Shown piece by piece: positions 1-12,689 of a DNA stretch of 64,000 bases (the stretch's first letter is position 1; the number at the start of each line of letters is the position of its first letter). The stretch covers positions 682,001 through 746,000 of the forward strand of contig JAZGUH010000103.1 of NCBI GenBank assembly GCA_037893225.1. Reading direction: 5' to 3'. The notes beneath the pieces were generated by a model. That model was not told the DNA's origin. It saw only the letters and a list, made by a program, of their open reading frames with translations, and made no database searches. The DNA comes from Hippasteria phrygiana (Eukaryota > Echinodermata > Asteroidea > Valvatida > Goniasteridae). The position numbers and the translations under genes are program-made.

Positions 1-2122
1 GAGGGCGCTTTTCGGCCTGACGTTAAACGAAATTAAGCACAATCTTGATACTGATGGAAAGAGAGACTCCTCAGAAACATCCAAAGTAATCTCCTTCTCC
101 TCAGCCCTCAGTTCAGCCGAATGATGGCGGACATGAGCGAGTTGGTTTTTCGAAAGAATTGTTCTGCATTCCCGCTTAAGTGCACATGCTATACAATGGA
201 CTTGCCGAACCCCCTCTAACACACCCCCCCCCCCCCCCCCAAGCAACTTGGGCAACAAATTAAGGAGTTTTTCGATCTGTTGTTGAACAAATTGCGCACA
301 ATCTTGATACTGTTGGAAAGAGGGACTCCTCAGCAACATCCAGAACAATCTCCAGCTCTATAGACCACAGGTTAGCCGAATGATGGCCGAGACAAGCGAG
401 TAGGTTTTTCTGACGAATGTTTCTGCATTCCCGCATAAGTGCACATGCTATACAATGTACTAGCCGAGGCCCCCAACACGCAACGTGGGCCCCAAATGAT
501 GGCGTTTTTCGATCTGGTGTTAAACGAAATTGCGCACAATCTTGATACTGTTAGAAAAAACGACTCCTCAGCAACATCCAGAACAATCTCCAGCTCCTCA
601 GACCCAAGTTCAGCCGAATGATGGCCGAGATAAGCCAGTAGGTTTTTCAAAAGAATTTGTCTGCATTTCCGCATAAGTGCACATGTTATACAATGGACTA
701 GCCAAGACCCGAACCACGCAACTTGGGCCCCAAATGAGAGCGTTTTTCGGTCTGACGTTAAACGAAATTGCGCACAATCTTAATACTGTTGGAAAGAGGG
801 ACTCCTCAGCAACATCCAGACCAATTTCCAGCTCCACAGACCCAAGTTCAGGAGAATGATGGCCTAGACAAGCGAGTAGGTTTTTCGGACAAATGTTCTG
901 CATTCTCGCATGAGTGTACATGCTAACAATGAACTAGCCGAGAACCCCACGCAACTTAGGCCCCAAATGAGGTCGTTTTTCGGTCTGACGTTGAACAAAA
1001 TTGCGCACAATCTTTACTGATTGAAAGAGGGACTCATCAGTAACATTTAGACCAATCTCCAGCTCCTCAGACTCAAGTTCAGCCAAATGATGGCCGAGAT
1101 AAGCGAGTAGGTTTTTCAAACAAATTTTTCTCCATTCCCGCATAAGTGCACATGCTATACAATGGACTAGCCGAGACCCCCACCACGCAACTTGGGCCCC
1201 AAATGAGGGCGTTTTTCGGTCTGAAATTGAACGAAATTGCGCATAATCTTGATACTGATGGAAAGAGGGACTCCTCAGCAACATCCAGACCAATTTCCAT
1301 CTCCGCAGGCCCAAGTTCAGCTAAATGATGCCCGAGATAAGCGAGTAGTATGTTTTGAACTGATTTTGTCTGCATTCCTGCATGAGTGTACATGCTATAC
1401 AATGGACTAGCCGAGACCCCCACCACGCAACTTGGGCCCCACATGAGGGCGTTTTTCGGTCTGACATTGAAAGAAATTGCGCACAATCTTGATACTGATG
1501 GAAAGAGAGACTCATCAGCAAATCCAGACCAATCTGCAGCTCCTCAGACCCAAGTTCAGCCAAATGATGGCAAAGACAAGCGAGTAGGTTTTTCGAACAA
1601 AATTTTCTGCATTCTCGAATAAGTGCACATGCTATACAATGCACTAGCCGAGACCCCCACCACGCAACTTGGGCCCCAAATGAGGGCGTTTTTCGGTCTG
1701 ACATTGAACAAAATTGCGCACAACCTTGATACTGATGGAAAGAGGGACTCCTCAGCAACATCCAGACCAATTTCCATCTCCGCAGGCCCAAGTTCAGCCA
1801 AATGATGGCCGAGATAAGCGAGTAGTATTTTTTGAACTGATTTTTTCTGCATTCCCGCATGAGTGTACATGCTATACAATGGACTAGCCGAGACCCCCAC
1901 CACGCAACTTGGGCCCCAAATGAGGGCGTTTTTTGGTCTGACGTTGAACGAAATTGCGCACAATCTTGATACTGTTGGAAAGAGGGACTGCTCAGCAACA
2001 TCCATACTAATTTCCAGCTCCACAGACGCCAGTTCAGCCGAATGATGGCCGAGATAAGCGAGTATTTTTTTTCGAACTGATTTTGTCTGCATTCCCGCAT
2101 GAGTGTGTACATGCTATACAAT

Positions 2123-2307
2123 AGTACTTTTTTCACCATCCTGGTCAGGACTTTCTATTGTCCTACACACTAACCCATCCCCATAGACTAAGCACTAGTT
2201 TGCATGTCCTCACTTTTCCGGAACAAAGAAATAAACGTGAGGACAGTATTGTTCCCTTTGTTGAACCGTCCTTTTTGTCCTCACCAGTACGTCAATAATA
2301 ATACAAT
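2123..2307. other. 185-bp non-satellite insertion in a monomer
   Basis: The satellite breaks off after ATACAAT (about 2116-2122) and resumes with the same ATACAAT at 2301-2307. This is consistent with a 7-bp target duplication. The inserted DNA contains an inverted pair, TGTCCTCAC (2205-2213) and GTGAGGACA (2237-2245), and a further TCCTCAC copy near 2279. I see no clear TIRs and no coding potential. It may be a small non-autonomous element or filler DNA. Confidence 0.6.
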
Positions 2308-3499
2308 GGACTAGCCGAGACCCCCACCACGCAACTTGGGCCCCAAACGAGGGCGCATTTCGGCCTGACGTTAAACGAAATTGAGCACAATCTTGATACT
2401 GATGGAAAGAGGGACTCCTCAGCAACATCCAAAGTAATCTCCTTCTCCTCAGACCTCAGTTCAGCCGAATGATGGCGGACATGAGCGAGTAGGTTTTTCG
2501 AAAGAATTGTTCTGCATTCCCGCTTAAGTGCACATGCTATACAATGGAAAAGCCGAACCCCCCCCCCCCCCCCCCCCCACGCAACTCAAGTTGGGCCCCA
2601 AATTAAGGCGTTTTTCGATCTGATGTTGAACGAAATTGCGCACAATCTTGATACTGTTGGAAAAAGGGACTCCTCAGCAACATCCAGAACAATCTCCAGC
2701 TCCTCAGACCCAAGTTCAGCCGAATGATGGCCGAGATAAGCCAGTAGGTTTTTCAAAAGAATTTGTCTGCATTTCCGCATAAGTGCACATGCTATACAAT
2801 GGACTAGCCAAGACCCCAACCACGCAACTTGGGCCCAAATGAGAGCGTTTTTCGGTCTGACGTTGAACGGAATTGCGCACAATCTTACTACTGTTGGAAA
2901 GAGGGACTCCTCAGCAACATCCAGACTAATTTCCAGCTCCACAGACCCAAGTTCAGGAGAATGATGGCCGAGACAAGCGAGTAGGTTTTTCTAACGAATG
3001 TTTCTGCATTCCCGCATAAGTGCACATGCTATACAATGGACTAGCCGAGACCACCATCACGCAACGTGGGCCCCAAATGAGGGCGTTTTTCGATCTGGTG
3101 TTGAACGAAATTGCGCACAATCTTGATACTGTTGGAAAAAGGGACTCCTCAGCAACATCCAGAACAATCTCCAGCTCCTCAGACCCAAGTTCAGCCGAAT
3201 GATGGCCGAGATAAGCCAGTAGGTTTTTCAAAAGAATTTGTCTGCATTTCCGCATAAGTGCACATGCTATACAATGGACTAGCCAAGACCCCAACCACGC
3301 AACTTGGGCCACAAATGAGAGCGTTTTTCGGTCTGACGTTGAACGGAATTGCGCACAATCTTAATACTGATGGAAAGAGGGATTTCTCAGCAACATCCAT
3401 ACCAATTTCCAGTTCCGCAGGCCCAAGTTCAGCCAAATGATGGCCGAGATAACCGAGTAGTTTTTTTTCCGAACTGATTTTGTCTGCATTCCCGCATGA

Positions 3500-4927
3500 G
3501 TGTGTATGCTATACAATGGACTAGCCGAGACCCCCACCACGCAACTTGGGCCCCAAATGAGAGCGTTTTTCGGTCTGACGTTGAACGGAATTGCGCACAA
3601 TCTTACTACTGTTGGAAAGAGGGACTCCTCAGCAACATCCAGACTAATTTCCAGCTCCACAGACCCAAGTTCAGGAGAATGATGGCCGAGACAAGCAAGT
3701 AGGTTTTTCTAACGAATGTTTCTGCATTCCCGCATAAGTGCACATGCTATACAATGGACTAGCCGAGACCCCCAACACGCAACGTGGGTCCCAAAGGAGG
3801 GCGTTTTTCGATCTGGTGTTGAATGAAATTGCGCACAATCTTGATACTGTTGGAAAAAGGGACTCCTCAGCAACATCCAGAACAATCTCCAGCTCCTCAG
3901 ACCCAAGTTCAGCCGAATGATGGCCGAGATAAGCCAGTAGGTTTTTCAAAAGAATTTGTCTGCATTTCCGCATAAGTGTACATGCTATACAATGGACTAG
4001 CCAAGACCCCAACCACGCAACTTGGGCCCCAAATGAGAGCGTTTTTCGGTCTGACGTTGAACGGAATTGCGCACAATCTTACTACTGTTGGAAAGAGGGA
4101 CTCCTCAGCAACATCCAGACTAATTTCCAGCTCCACAGACCCAAGTTCAGGAGAATGATGGCCGAGACAAGCAAGTAGGTTTTTCTAACGAATGTTTCTG
4201 CATTCCCGCATAAGTGCACATGCTATACAATGGACTAGCCGAGACCCCCAACACGCAACGTGGGTCCCAAAGGAGGGCGTTTTTCGATCTGGTGTTGAAC
4301 GAAATTGCGCACAATCTTGATACTGTTGGAAAAAGGGACTCCTCAGCAACATCGAGAACAATCTCCAGCTCCTCAGACCCAAGTTCAGCCGAATGATGGC
4401 CGAGATAAGCCAGTAGGTTTTTCAAAAGAATTTGTCTGCATTTCCGCATAAGTGTACATGCTATACAATGGACTAGCCAAGACCCCAACCACGCAACTTG
4501 GGCCCCAAATGAGAGCGTTTTTCGGTCTGACGTTGAACGGAATTGCGCACAATCTTACTACTGTTGGAAAGAGGGACTCCTCAGCAACATCCAGACTAAT
4601 TTCCAGCTCCACAGACCCAAGTTCAGGAGAATGATGGCCGAGACAAGCAAGTAGGTTTTTCTAACGAATGTTTCTGCATTCCCGCATAAGTGCACATGCT
4701 ATACAATGGACTAGCCGAGACCCCCAACACGCAACGTGGGTCCCAAAGGAGGGCGTTTTTCGATCTGGTGTTGAACGAAATTGCGCACAATCTTGATACT
4801 GTTGGAAAAAGGGACTCCTCAGCAACATCCAGAACAATCTCCAGCTCCTCAGACCCAAGTTCAGCAGAATGATGGCCGAGATAAGCCAGTAGGTTTTTCA
4901 AAAGAATTTGTCTGCATTTCCGCATAA
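3500..4927. repeat. Dimeric higher-order repeat, 3 x 476 bp
   Basis: Two distinguishable 238-bp monomers alternate three times, with dimers starting near 3500, 3976 and 4452. One type has GTTGAACGGAATTGC and ends CAAGTTCAGGAGAATG. The other has CACGCAACGTGGGTCCC and AAAGGAGGGCG. The three dimers are almost identical and far closer to each other than adjacent monomers are, which indicates recent unequal exchange with a two-monomer register. Confidence 0.85.
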
Positions 4928-5559
4928 GTGCACATGCTTTACAATGGACTAGCCAAGACCCCAACGACACAACTTGGGCCCCAAATGAGAGCGTTTTTCG
5001 GTCTGACGTTGAACGGAATTGCGCACAATCTTACTACTGTTGGAAAGAGGGACTCCTCAGCAACATCCAGACCATTTTCCAGCTCCACAGACCCAAGTTC
5101 AGGAGAATGATGGCCGAGACAAGCGAGTAGGTTTTTCGAACAAAATTTTCTGCATTCTCGCATAAGTGCACATGCTATACAATAGACTAGCAGAGACCCC
5201 CACCACGCAACTTGGGCCCCAAATGAGGGCGTTTTTCGGTCTGACATTGAACAAAATTGCGCACAACCTTGATAGTGATGGAAAGAGGGACTCCTCAGCA
5301 ACATCCAGACCAATTTCCAGCTCTGCAGGCCCAAGGTCAGCCAAATGATGGCCGAGATAAGCGAGTAGTATTTTTCGAACTGTTTTTTTCTGCATTCCCG
5401 CATGAGTGTACATGCTATACAATGGACTAGCCGAGACCCCCACAACCAAATGAGGGCGTTTTTTCGGTCTGATGTTGAACGAAACTGCGCACAAACTTGA
5501 TACTGATGGAAAGGGGGACTCATCAGCAACATCCAGACCAATCCCCAGCTCCTCAGACT

Positions 5560-8070
5560 CAAGTTCAGCCAAATGATGGCCGAGATAAGCAAGTAGGTTT
5601 TTTAAACAAATGTTTCTCCATTCCCGCATAAGTGCACTTGCTATACAATGGACTAGCCGAGACCCCCACCACGCAACTTGGGCTCCAAATGAGGGCGTAT
5701 TTCGGTATGACATTAAACGAAATTGCGCACAATCTTGATACAGATGGTAAGAGGGACTCCTCAGCAACATCCAGACCAATTTCCAGCTCCGCAGGCCCAA
5801 GTTCAGCCAAATGATGGCCGAGATAAGCGAGTAGTTTTTTTACCGAACTGATTTTTTCTGCATTCCTGCATGAGTGTGCATGCTATACAATGGACTAGCC
5901 GAGACCCCCGCGCAACTTGGCCCCAAATGAGGGAGTTTTTCGGTCTGACATTGTACGAAATTGCGCACAATCTTGATACTTTTGGAAAAAGGGACTCCTC
6001 AGCAACATCCAGACCAATTTCCAGATCCACAGACCCCAGTTCAGCCGAATGATGGCCGAGATAAGGGAGTAGCTTTTTCAAACTGATATGTTCTGCATTC
6101 CTGATTAAGTGTACATGCTATACAATGGACTAGCCGAGAACCACACCACGCAACTTGGGCCCCAAATGAGGGCGCTTTTCGGCCTGACGTTAAACGAAAT
6201 TGCGCACAATCTTGATACTGTTGGAAAGAGGGACTCATTAGCAACATCCAAACCAATCTCCAGCTCTTCAGACCTCAGTTCAGCCGAATGATGGCGGACA
6301 TGAGCGAGTAGGTTTTTCGAAAGAATTTTTCTGCATTCCCGTTTAAGTGCACATGCTATACATTGGACTAGCCGAACCCCCCCCCCCCCCCCCCCCCCCC
6401 CACGCAACTCAACTTGGGCCCCAAATTAAGGCGTTTTTCAATCTGATGTTGAACGAAATTGTTCAGCCGAATGATGGCCGAGATTAGCAAGTAGTTTATT
6501 TTTCGAACTGATTTTTTCTGCATTCCCGATTAAGTATACACGCTATACAGAAGACTTGCAGAGAACCCCACCACGCAACTTGGTCTCCAAATGAGGGCGT
6601 TTTTCGATCTGATCTTGAACGAAATTGCGCACAATCTTGATACTGATGGAAAGAGGGACTCATCAGCAACATCCAGACCAATCCCCAGCTCCTCAGCCTC
6701 AAGTTCAGCCAAATGATGGCCGAGATAAGCAAGTAGGTTTTTTAAACAAATGTTTCTCCATTCCCGCATAAGTGCACTTGCTATACAATGGACTAGCCGA
6801 GACCCCCACCACGCAACTTGGGCTCCAAATGAGGGCGTATTTCGGTATGACATTAAACGAAATTGCGCACAATCTTGATACAGATGGTAAGAGGGACTCC
6901 TCAGCAACATCCAGACCAATTTCCAGCTCCGCAGGCCCAAGTTCAGCCAAATGATGGCCGAGATAAGCGAGTAGTATTTTTCGAACTGATTTTGTCTGCA
7001 TTCCCGCATGAGTGCACATGGACTAGCCGAGACCCCCACCACGCAACTTAGGCCCCAAATGAGGGCATTTTTCGGTCTGACATTGAACGAAATTGCGCAC
7101 AATCTTGATACTGTTGGAAAGAGGGACTCCTCAGCAACATCCAGACCAATTTCCAGCTCCGCAGGCCCAAGTTCAGACAAATGATGGCCGAGATAAGCGA
7201 GTATTTTTTTTACCGAACTGATTTTTTCTGCATTCCTGCATGAGTGTGCATGCTATACAATGGACTAGCCGAGACCCCCGCGCAACTTGGCCCCAAATGA
7301 GGGAGTTTTTCGGTCTGACATTGAACGAAATTGCGCACAATCTTGATACTTTTGGAAAAAGGGACTCCTCAGCAACATCCAGACCAATTTCCAGATCCAC
7401 AGACCCCAGTTCAGCCGAATGATGGCCGAGATAAGGGAGTAGCTTTTTCAAACTGATATGTTCTGTATTCCTGATTAAGTGTACATGCTATACAATGGAC
7501 TAGCCGAGAACCACACCACGCAACTTGGGCCCCAAATGAGGGCGCTTTTCGGCCTGACGTTAAACGAAATTGCGCACAATCTTGATACTGTTGGAAAGAG
7601 GGACTCATTAGCAACATCCAAACCAATCTACAGCTCTTCAGACCTCAGTTCAGCCGAATGATGGCGGACATGAGCGAGTAGGTTTTTCGAAAGAATTTTT
7701 CTGCATTCCCGTTTAAGTGCACATGCTATACATTGGACTAGCCGAACCCCCCCCCCCCCCCCCCCCACGCAACTCAACTTGGGCCCCAAATTAAGGCGTT
7801 TTTCAATCTGATGTTGAACGAAATTGTTCAGCCGAATGATGGCCGAGATTAGCAAGTAGTTTATTTTTCGAACTGATTTTTTCTGCATTCCCGATTAAGT
7901 ATACACGCTATACAGAAGACTAGCAGAGAACCCCACCACGCAACTTGGTCTCCAAATGAGGGCGTTTTTCGATCTGATCTTGAACGAAATTGCGCACAAT
8001 CTTGATACTGATGGAAAGAGGGACTCATCAGCAACATCCAGACCAATCTGCAGCTCCTCAGACCCAAGTT
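5560..8070. repeat. Multi-monomer higher-order repeats in the satellite
   Basis: The block around 5820-6680 recurs nearly unchanged at about 7190-8045, with an offset of about 1,370 bp. It includes a truncated monomer with a long C-run and the unusual joint AAATTGTTCAGCCGAATGAT (about 6456 and 7821). The monomer at 5560-5830 recurs at 6700-6970, an offset of about 1,140 bp. The shared rare junctions show that these are duplicated blocks rather than independently similar monomers. Confidence 0.8.
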
Positions 8071-8841
8071 CAGCCAAATGATGGCCGAGATAAGCGAGTA
8101 TTTTTTTCGAACTGATTTTTTCTGCCTTCCCGCATGAGTGTACATGCTATACAATGGACTAGCCGAGACCCCACAACCAAATGAGGGCGTTTTTTCGGTA
8201 TGATGTTGAACGGAACTGCGCACAAACTTGATACTGATGGAAAGAGGGACTCATCAGCAGCATCCAGACCAATCCCCAGCTCCTCAGACCCAAGTTCAGC
8301 CAAATGATGGCCGAGATAAGCGAGTAGGTTTTTTAAACTAATTTTTCTCCATTCGCGCATGAGTGCACTTGCTATAAAATGGACTAGCCGAGACCCCCAG
8401 CACGCAACTTGGGCCCCAAATGAGGGCGTATTTCGGTCTGACATTGAACGAAATTGCGCACAATCTTGATACTGATGGAAAGAGGGACTCCTCAGCAACA
8501 TCCAGACCAATTTCCAGCTCCGCAGCCGCAAGTTCAGCCAAATGATGGCCGAGATAAGCGAGTAGTATTTTTCGAACTGATTTTTCTCCATTCCCGCATA
8601 AGTGCACTTGCTATACAATGGACTAGCCGAGACCCCTACCACGCAACTTGGGCCCCAAATGAGGGCGTATTTCGGTATGACATTGAACGAAATTGCGCAC
8701 AATCTTGATACAGATGGAAAGAGGGACTCCTCAGCAACATCCAGACCAATTTCCAGCTCCGCAGGCCCAAGTTCATCCAAATGATGGCCGAGATAAGCGA
8801 GTAGTATTTTTCGAACTGATTTTTTCTGCATTCCCGCATGA

Positions 8842-10460
8842 GTGTACATGCTACACAATGGACTAGCCGAGACCCCCACCACGCAACTTGGGCCCCAAAT
8901 GAGGGCGTTTTTCGGTCTGACATTAAACGAAATTGCGCACAATCTTGATACTGTTGGAAAGAGGGACTCCTCAGCAACATCCAGACCAATTTCCAGCTCC
9001 GCAGGCCCAAGTTCAGCCAAACGATGGCCGAGATAAGCGAGTAGTTTTTTTAACCAACTGATTTTTTCTGCATTCCCGCATGAGTGTACATGCTATACAA
9101 TGGACTAGCCGAGACCCCCACCACGCAACTTGGGCCCCAAATGAGGGCGTTTTTCGGTCTGACATTAAACGAAATTGCGCGGAATCTTGATACTTTTTGA
9201 AAAAGGACTCCTCAGCAACATCCAGACCAATTTCCAGCTCCACAGACCCCAGTTCAGCCGAATGATGGCCGAGATAAGGGAGTAGCTTTTTCAAACTGAT
9301 ATGTTCTGCATTCCTGATTAAGTGTACATGCTGTACAATGGACTAGCCGAGACCTGCACACGCAACTTGGGACCCAAATGAGGGCGTTTTTCGGTCTGAC
9401 GTTGAACGAAATTGCGCACAATCTTGACAATGATGGAAAGAGGGACTCATCAGCAACATCCAGACCAATCTCCAGCTCAACAGACCCAAGTTCAGGAGAA
9501 TGATGGCCGAGACAAGCGAGTAGGTTTTTCGAACAAATGTTCTGCATTCTCGCATAAGTGTACATGCTATACAATGGACTAGCCGAGACCCCCACCACGC
9601 AACTTGGGCCCCAAATGAGGGCGTTTTTCGGTCTGACATTAAACGAAATTGCGCACAATCTTGATACTGTTGGAAAGAGGGACTCCTCAGCAACATCCAG
9701 ACCAATTTCCAGCTCCGCAGGCCCAAGTTCAGCCAAATGATGGCCGAGATAAGCGAGTAGTTTTTTTAACGAACTGATTTTTTCTGCATTCCCGCATGAG
9801 TGTACATGCTATACAATGGACTAGCCGAGACCCCCACCACGCAACTTAGGCCCCAAATGAGGGCGTTTTTCGGTCTGACATAGAACGAAATTGCGCGTAA
9901 TCTTGATACTTTTTGAAAAAGGGACTCCTCAGCAACATCCAGACCAATTTCCAGCTCCACAGACCCAAGTTCAGCCGAATGATGGCCGAGATAAGGGAGT
10001 AGCTTTTTCAAACTGATATGTTCTGCATTCCTGATTAAGTGTACATGCTGTACAATGGACTAGCCGAGACCGGCACACGCAACTTGGGACCCAAATGAGG
10101 GCGTTTTTCGGTCTGACGTTGAACGAAATTGCGTACAATCTTGATAATGATGGAAAGAGGGACTCATCAGCAACATCCAGACCAATCTCCAGCTCAACAG
10201 ACCCAAGTTCAGGAGAATGATGGCCGAGACAAGCGAGTAGGTTTTTCGAACAAATGTTCTGCATTCTCGCATAAGTGTACATGCTATACAATGGACTAGC
10301 CGAGACCCCCACCACGCAACTTGGGCCCCACATGAGGGCGTTTTTCGGTCTGACATTGAACGAAATTGCGCACAATCTTGATAATGTTGGAAAGAGGGAC
10401 TCCTCAGCAACATTCAGACCAATTTCCAGCTCCGCAGGCCCAAGTTCAGCCAAATAATGG
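8842..10460. repeat. Trimeric higher-order repeat, about 717 bp
   Basis: Equivalent monomers begin at 8842, 9558 and 10,275, offsets of 716 and 717 bp. Each repeat includes a monomer with CTTTTTCAAACTGATATGTT and one with CTCAACAGACCCAAGTTCAGG. This is a third register, next to the dimeric zone and the 1.1-1.4-kb zone of the same array. Confidence 0.75.
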
Positions 10461-10789
10461 CCGAGATAAGCGAGTAGTTCTTTTTTCCGAACTGATTTTT
10501 CTGCATTCCCAATTAAGTGTACATGCTATGCAATGGACAGGCCGAGACCCCCACAACGCAACGTGGGTCCCAAATGAGGGCGTTTTTCGATTTGACGTTG
10601 AACGAAATTGCGCACAATCTTGATAATGATGGAAAGAGGGACTCATCAGCAACATCCAGACCAATCTCCAGCTCCTCAGACGCCAGTTTAGCCGAATGAT
10701 GGCCGACATAAGCGAGTAGGGTTTTAGAACTATTTGCACTGCCGCGACGTAGAGGGCAGAAGAGACACTATCACAGTTCAGTCTGGTCG

Positions 10790-11520
10790 TCATCCAGTTT
10801 ACACGTGTTTGATTTCGCTCTGCGCTGGCACTGGTTTGTTGGGCCGTATCCTACGCCACGGCCCGTTAGGAAAGCCGAGGGCCGTTTCAGGATTCAATAA
10901 TTGTATTTTGGAGAGGCTCAGTCTTTGATTGACATCAACCACGTTGGTGTTATTGACATGCAGTCGGTTTTGACGTTTGCCCCCTTTATATTCCCATGGA
11001 GAAATGAGGTAGGAAAAAACCAGTTTTGTTCCCGAGCTGTTTGTAAGGGTTTCACGTAAGACGGAGATGCCGTGGAGAAATTTACGGAGCAATTTGCACC
11101 CGCATTCATTGATATTATGGAGTTTATTCCCATTGCCTCCTAAGATTGAATGGTTTTCTGACAATTTGGGAAATCCTTTTCGGGTCACTTCGTACATTTC
11201 GGTCCCTTGTCGTTGCGGGGTTTCGTATTAAGTGCCGCGCCTCGTGCTATTGTGTCGAATACAATGGGCGCCCCTCGCCGATGCATGACGATGGAATGTA
11301 GTCCGGTTTTCCTTTATCGGAAGTTATTTGCGAAAAATGTGGCTTTTGTTATGCGTAAGATCGTTACCGGTGTCAAAGATGGAATCTTGACAGTATCTGT
11401 TTTATTTGACATGGCTCTTCTCATTTAAATGTAACCCTAAGAAAAGTTGGGAATAGTTGGAGTTGCATCGGCGTAACATGCATTTGCATAACCGACAATT
11501 ACGAGTCGCAGACCAGGCCT
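10790..11520. other. Unassigned left interior of segment A
   Basis: This is mixed-composition DNA after the conserved 60-bp terminus. A 73-codon plus frame (11,207-11,428) and a 132-codon minus frame (10,799-11,197) are open, but neither shows a motif I recognise. I assign no function. Confidence 0.5.
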
Positions 11521-11740
11521 CCCAAGTTGACATTATTCTGAGTGTGGTATTTTTAGACAGAGGAATGGCCTCTGGAAACGAAACATTACTTTGCGCTCCA
11601 TGGTGGAGGTAAATCCCCTTGAGTTGAACGTGCTATTGTGGGTATCACACTTTTGGACAGGAAAAGACCCTTGCAAATGAAATACGAATGTATTTATGTA
11701 CCTTGCTGGAGGACGGTCCCAAGTACTACGCATCCTTGCG
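11520..11740. repeat. Outlying units of the divergent minisatellite
   Basis: Two units resemble the main array further right. They carry ATTCTGAGTGTGGTATTTTT, TGGCCTCTGGAAACG, CCATGGTGGAGG, and then TATGTACCTTGCTGGAGGAC. Roughly 950 bp of unrelated AT-rich sequence separates them from the main block, suggesting an older, broken array. Confidence 0.6.
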
Positions 11741-12689
11741 AGTTCGATATAAATAAATATTTAAAAAATGACGTCATGAAAATCGTCCAACGGCCCCGCA
11801 CACTCGCATGTATTGAAGAATGTTACTATATCTTCACTCCGAAACAAAATATGCTAATAAAAACTGAAATCTCTCGACAGATCTGATGAATTTCTCATGT
11901 CATTATCAACGGAAAATGCATCCAAACAGATGATTAGTTTTGAGTTGCGACTTAAAATGTTCTCCCGTCGCCGTACTGTGTAGGCAAAATCCCCCCGATC
12001 GGCAGTTGTTTCGAAATGGTAATAATTAATTATTCCAAACCTAATTAATTATGCAAATTTTGTATGTAGATCTTAAAGAGTTATTTTCAGAGACTGCCTA
12101 AAATGTCATCTGCCGATTCTATGATGCCAGTGGGTCTATGTGTCAAAGAAAGATATTCACATCCCTTCAAAGCTGATTTTTTGCGCCCTTTAGGGTTAAT
12201 TATGTAAATTGACATTGAAATGAATTATGAACATTTGAAGTCATAGATGTTATTGGAAGAATGCATACATAACATGCTTGCCAAGAATGGATGAAAGCAA
12301 ATAAACCATTATGGAGACTGGGAGAAAATATCTTGTGATTATGTGATTTTCCTGGAGCCGTGGCCGCTATAAGGAAATACATAAAATGGCATTTGACCTC
12401 TAAAGTAAAAGAACAAACGACACAAGTTGTCCGTCCTTAGATTTGATGTATTTCGAGAACCCCTTGGGCTATTTTAAATATTTTTGCAGATTCTAGATTC
12501 TGGAGCCCTGTTCTTTCAAAGTAGCTATAATTTACGGCCTAGGACATAAGCAAAAAAAAACAAAAAAAAAAAAAAAACTCCTACTGCAAATGTGCCTGGG
12601 TGGAAATTTGAACACCCTTCCTTTTTGTAGGCGTGATGCTTTAGGACAAAGTAAAGCCCTCTGAAAATAAAACAATTGTATCTACCGTG
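11741..12689. other. AT-rich unassigned stretch
   Basis: I see no gene. It contains a CRE-like TGACGTCA at about 11,769, a 26-bp region of A-runs near 12,551, and otherwise unremarkable AT-rich DNA between the two minisatellite blocks. Confidence 0.5.

Larger units (their letters stand above)
1..10729. repeat. 238-bp satellite array, first block
   Basis: About 45 head-to-tail monomers, mostly 238 bp, run from inside a monomer at base 1 to the junction with segment A. Landmarks recurring once per monomer are GCACATGCTATACAATGG, ACTAGCCGAGACCCCCACC, AAATTGCGCACAATCTTGAT, ACTCCTCAGCAACATCCAG and GATGGCCGAGATAAGCGAG. Monomers differ by scattered substitutions and short indels. Most carry a 60-codon open frame on the plus strand, and two minus-strand frames are largely open, so long shadow reading frames appear. 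I regard these as non-coding because open stretches change frame at monomer boundaries (238 is not a multiple of 3) and carry indels. The array continues leftwards out of the window. Confidence 0.95.

Noticed and set aside
8070..9020. Minus-strand open frame of 316 codons in the satellite
   Set aside because: It switches between two stop-poor frames of the 238-bp monomer at unit borders and indels; no domain, no start context, and equivalent frames recur in most monomers.
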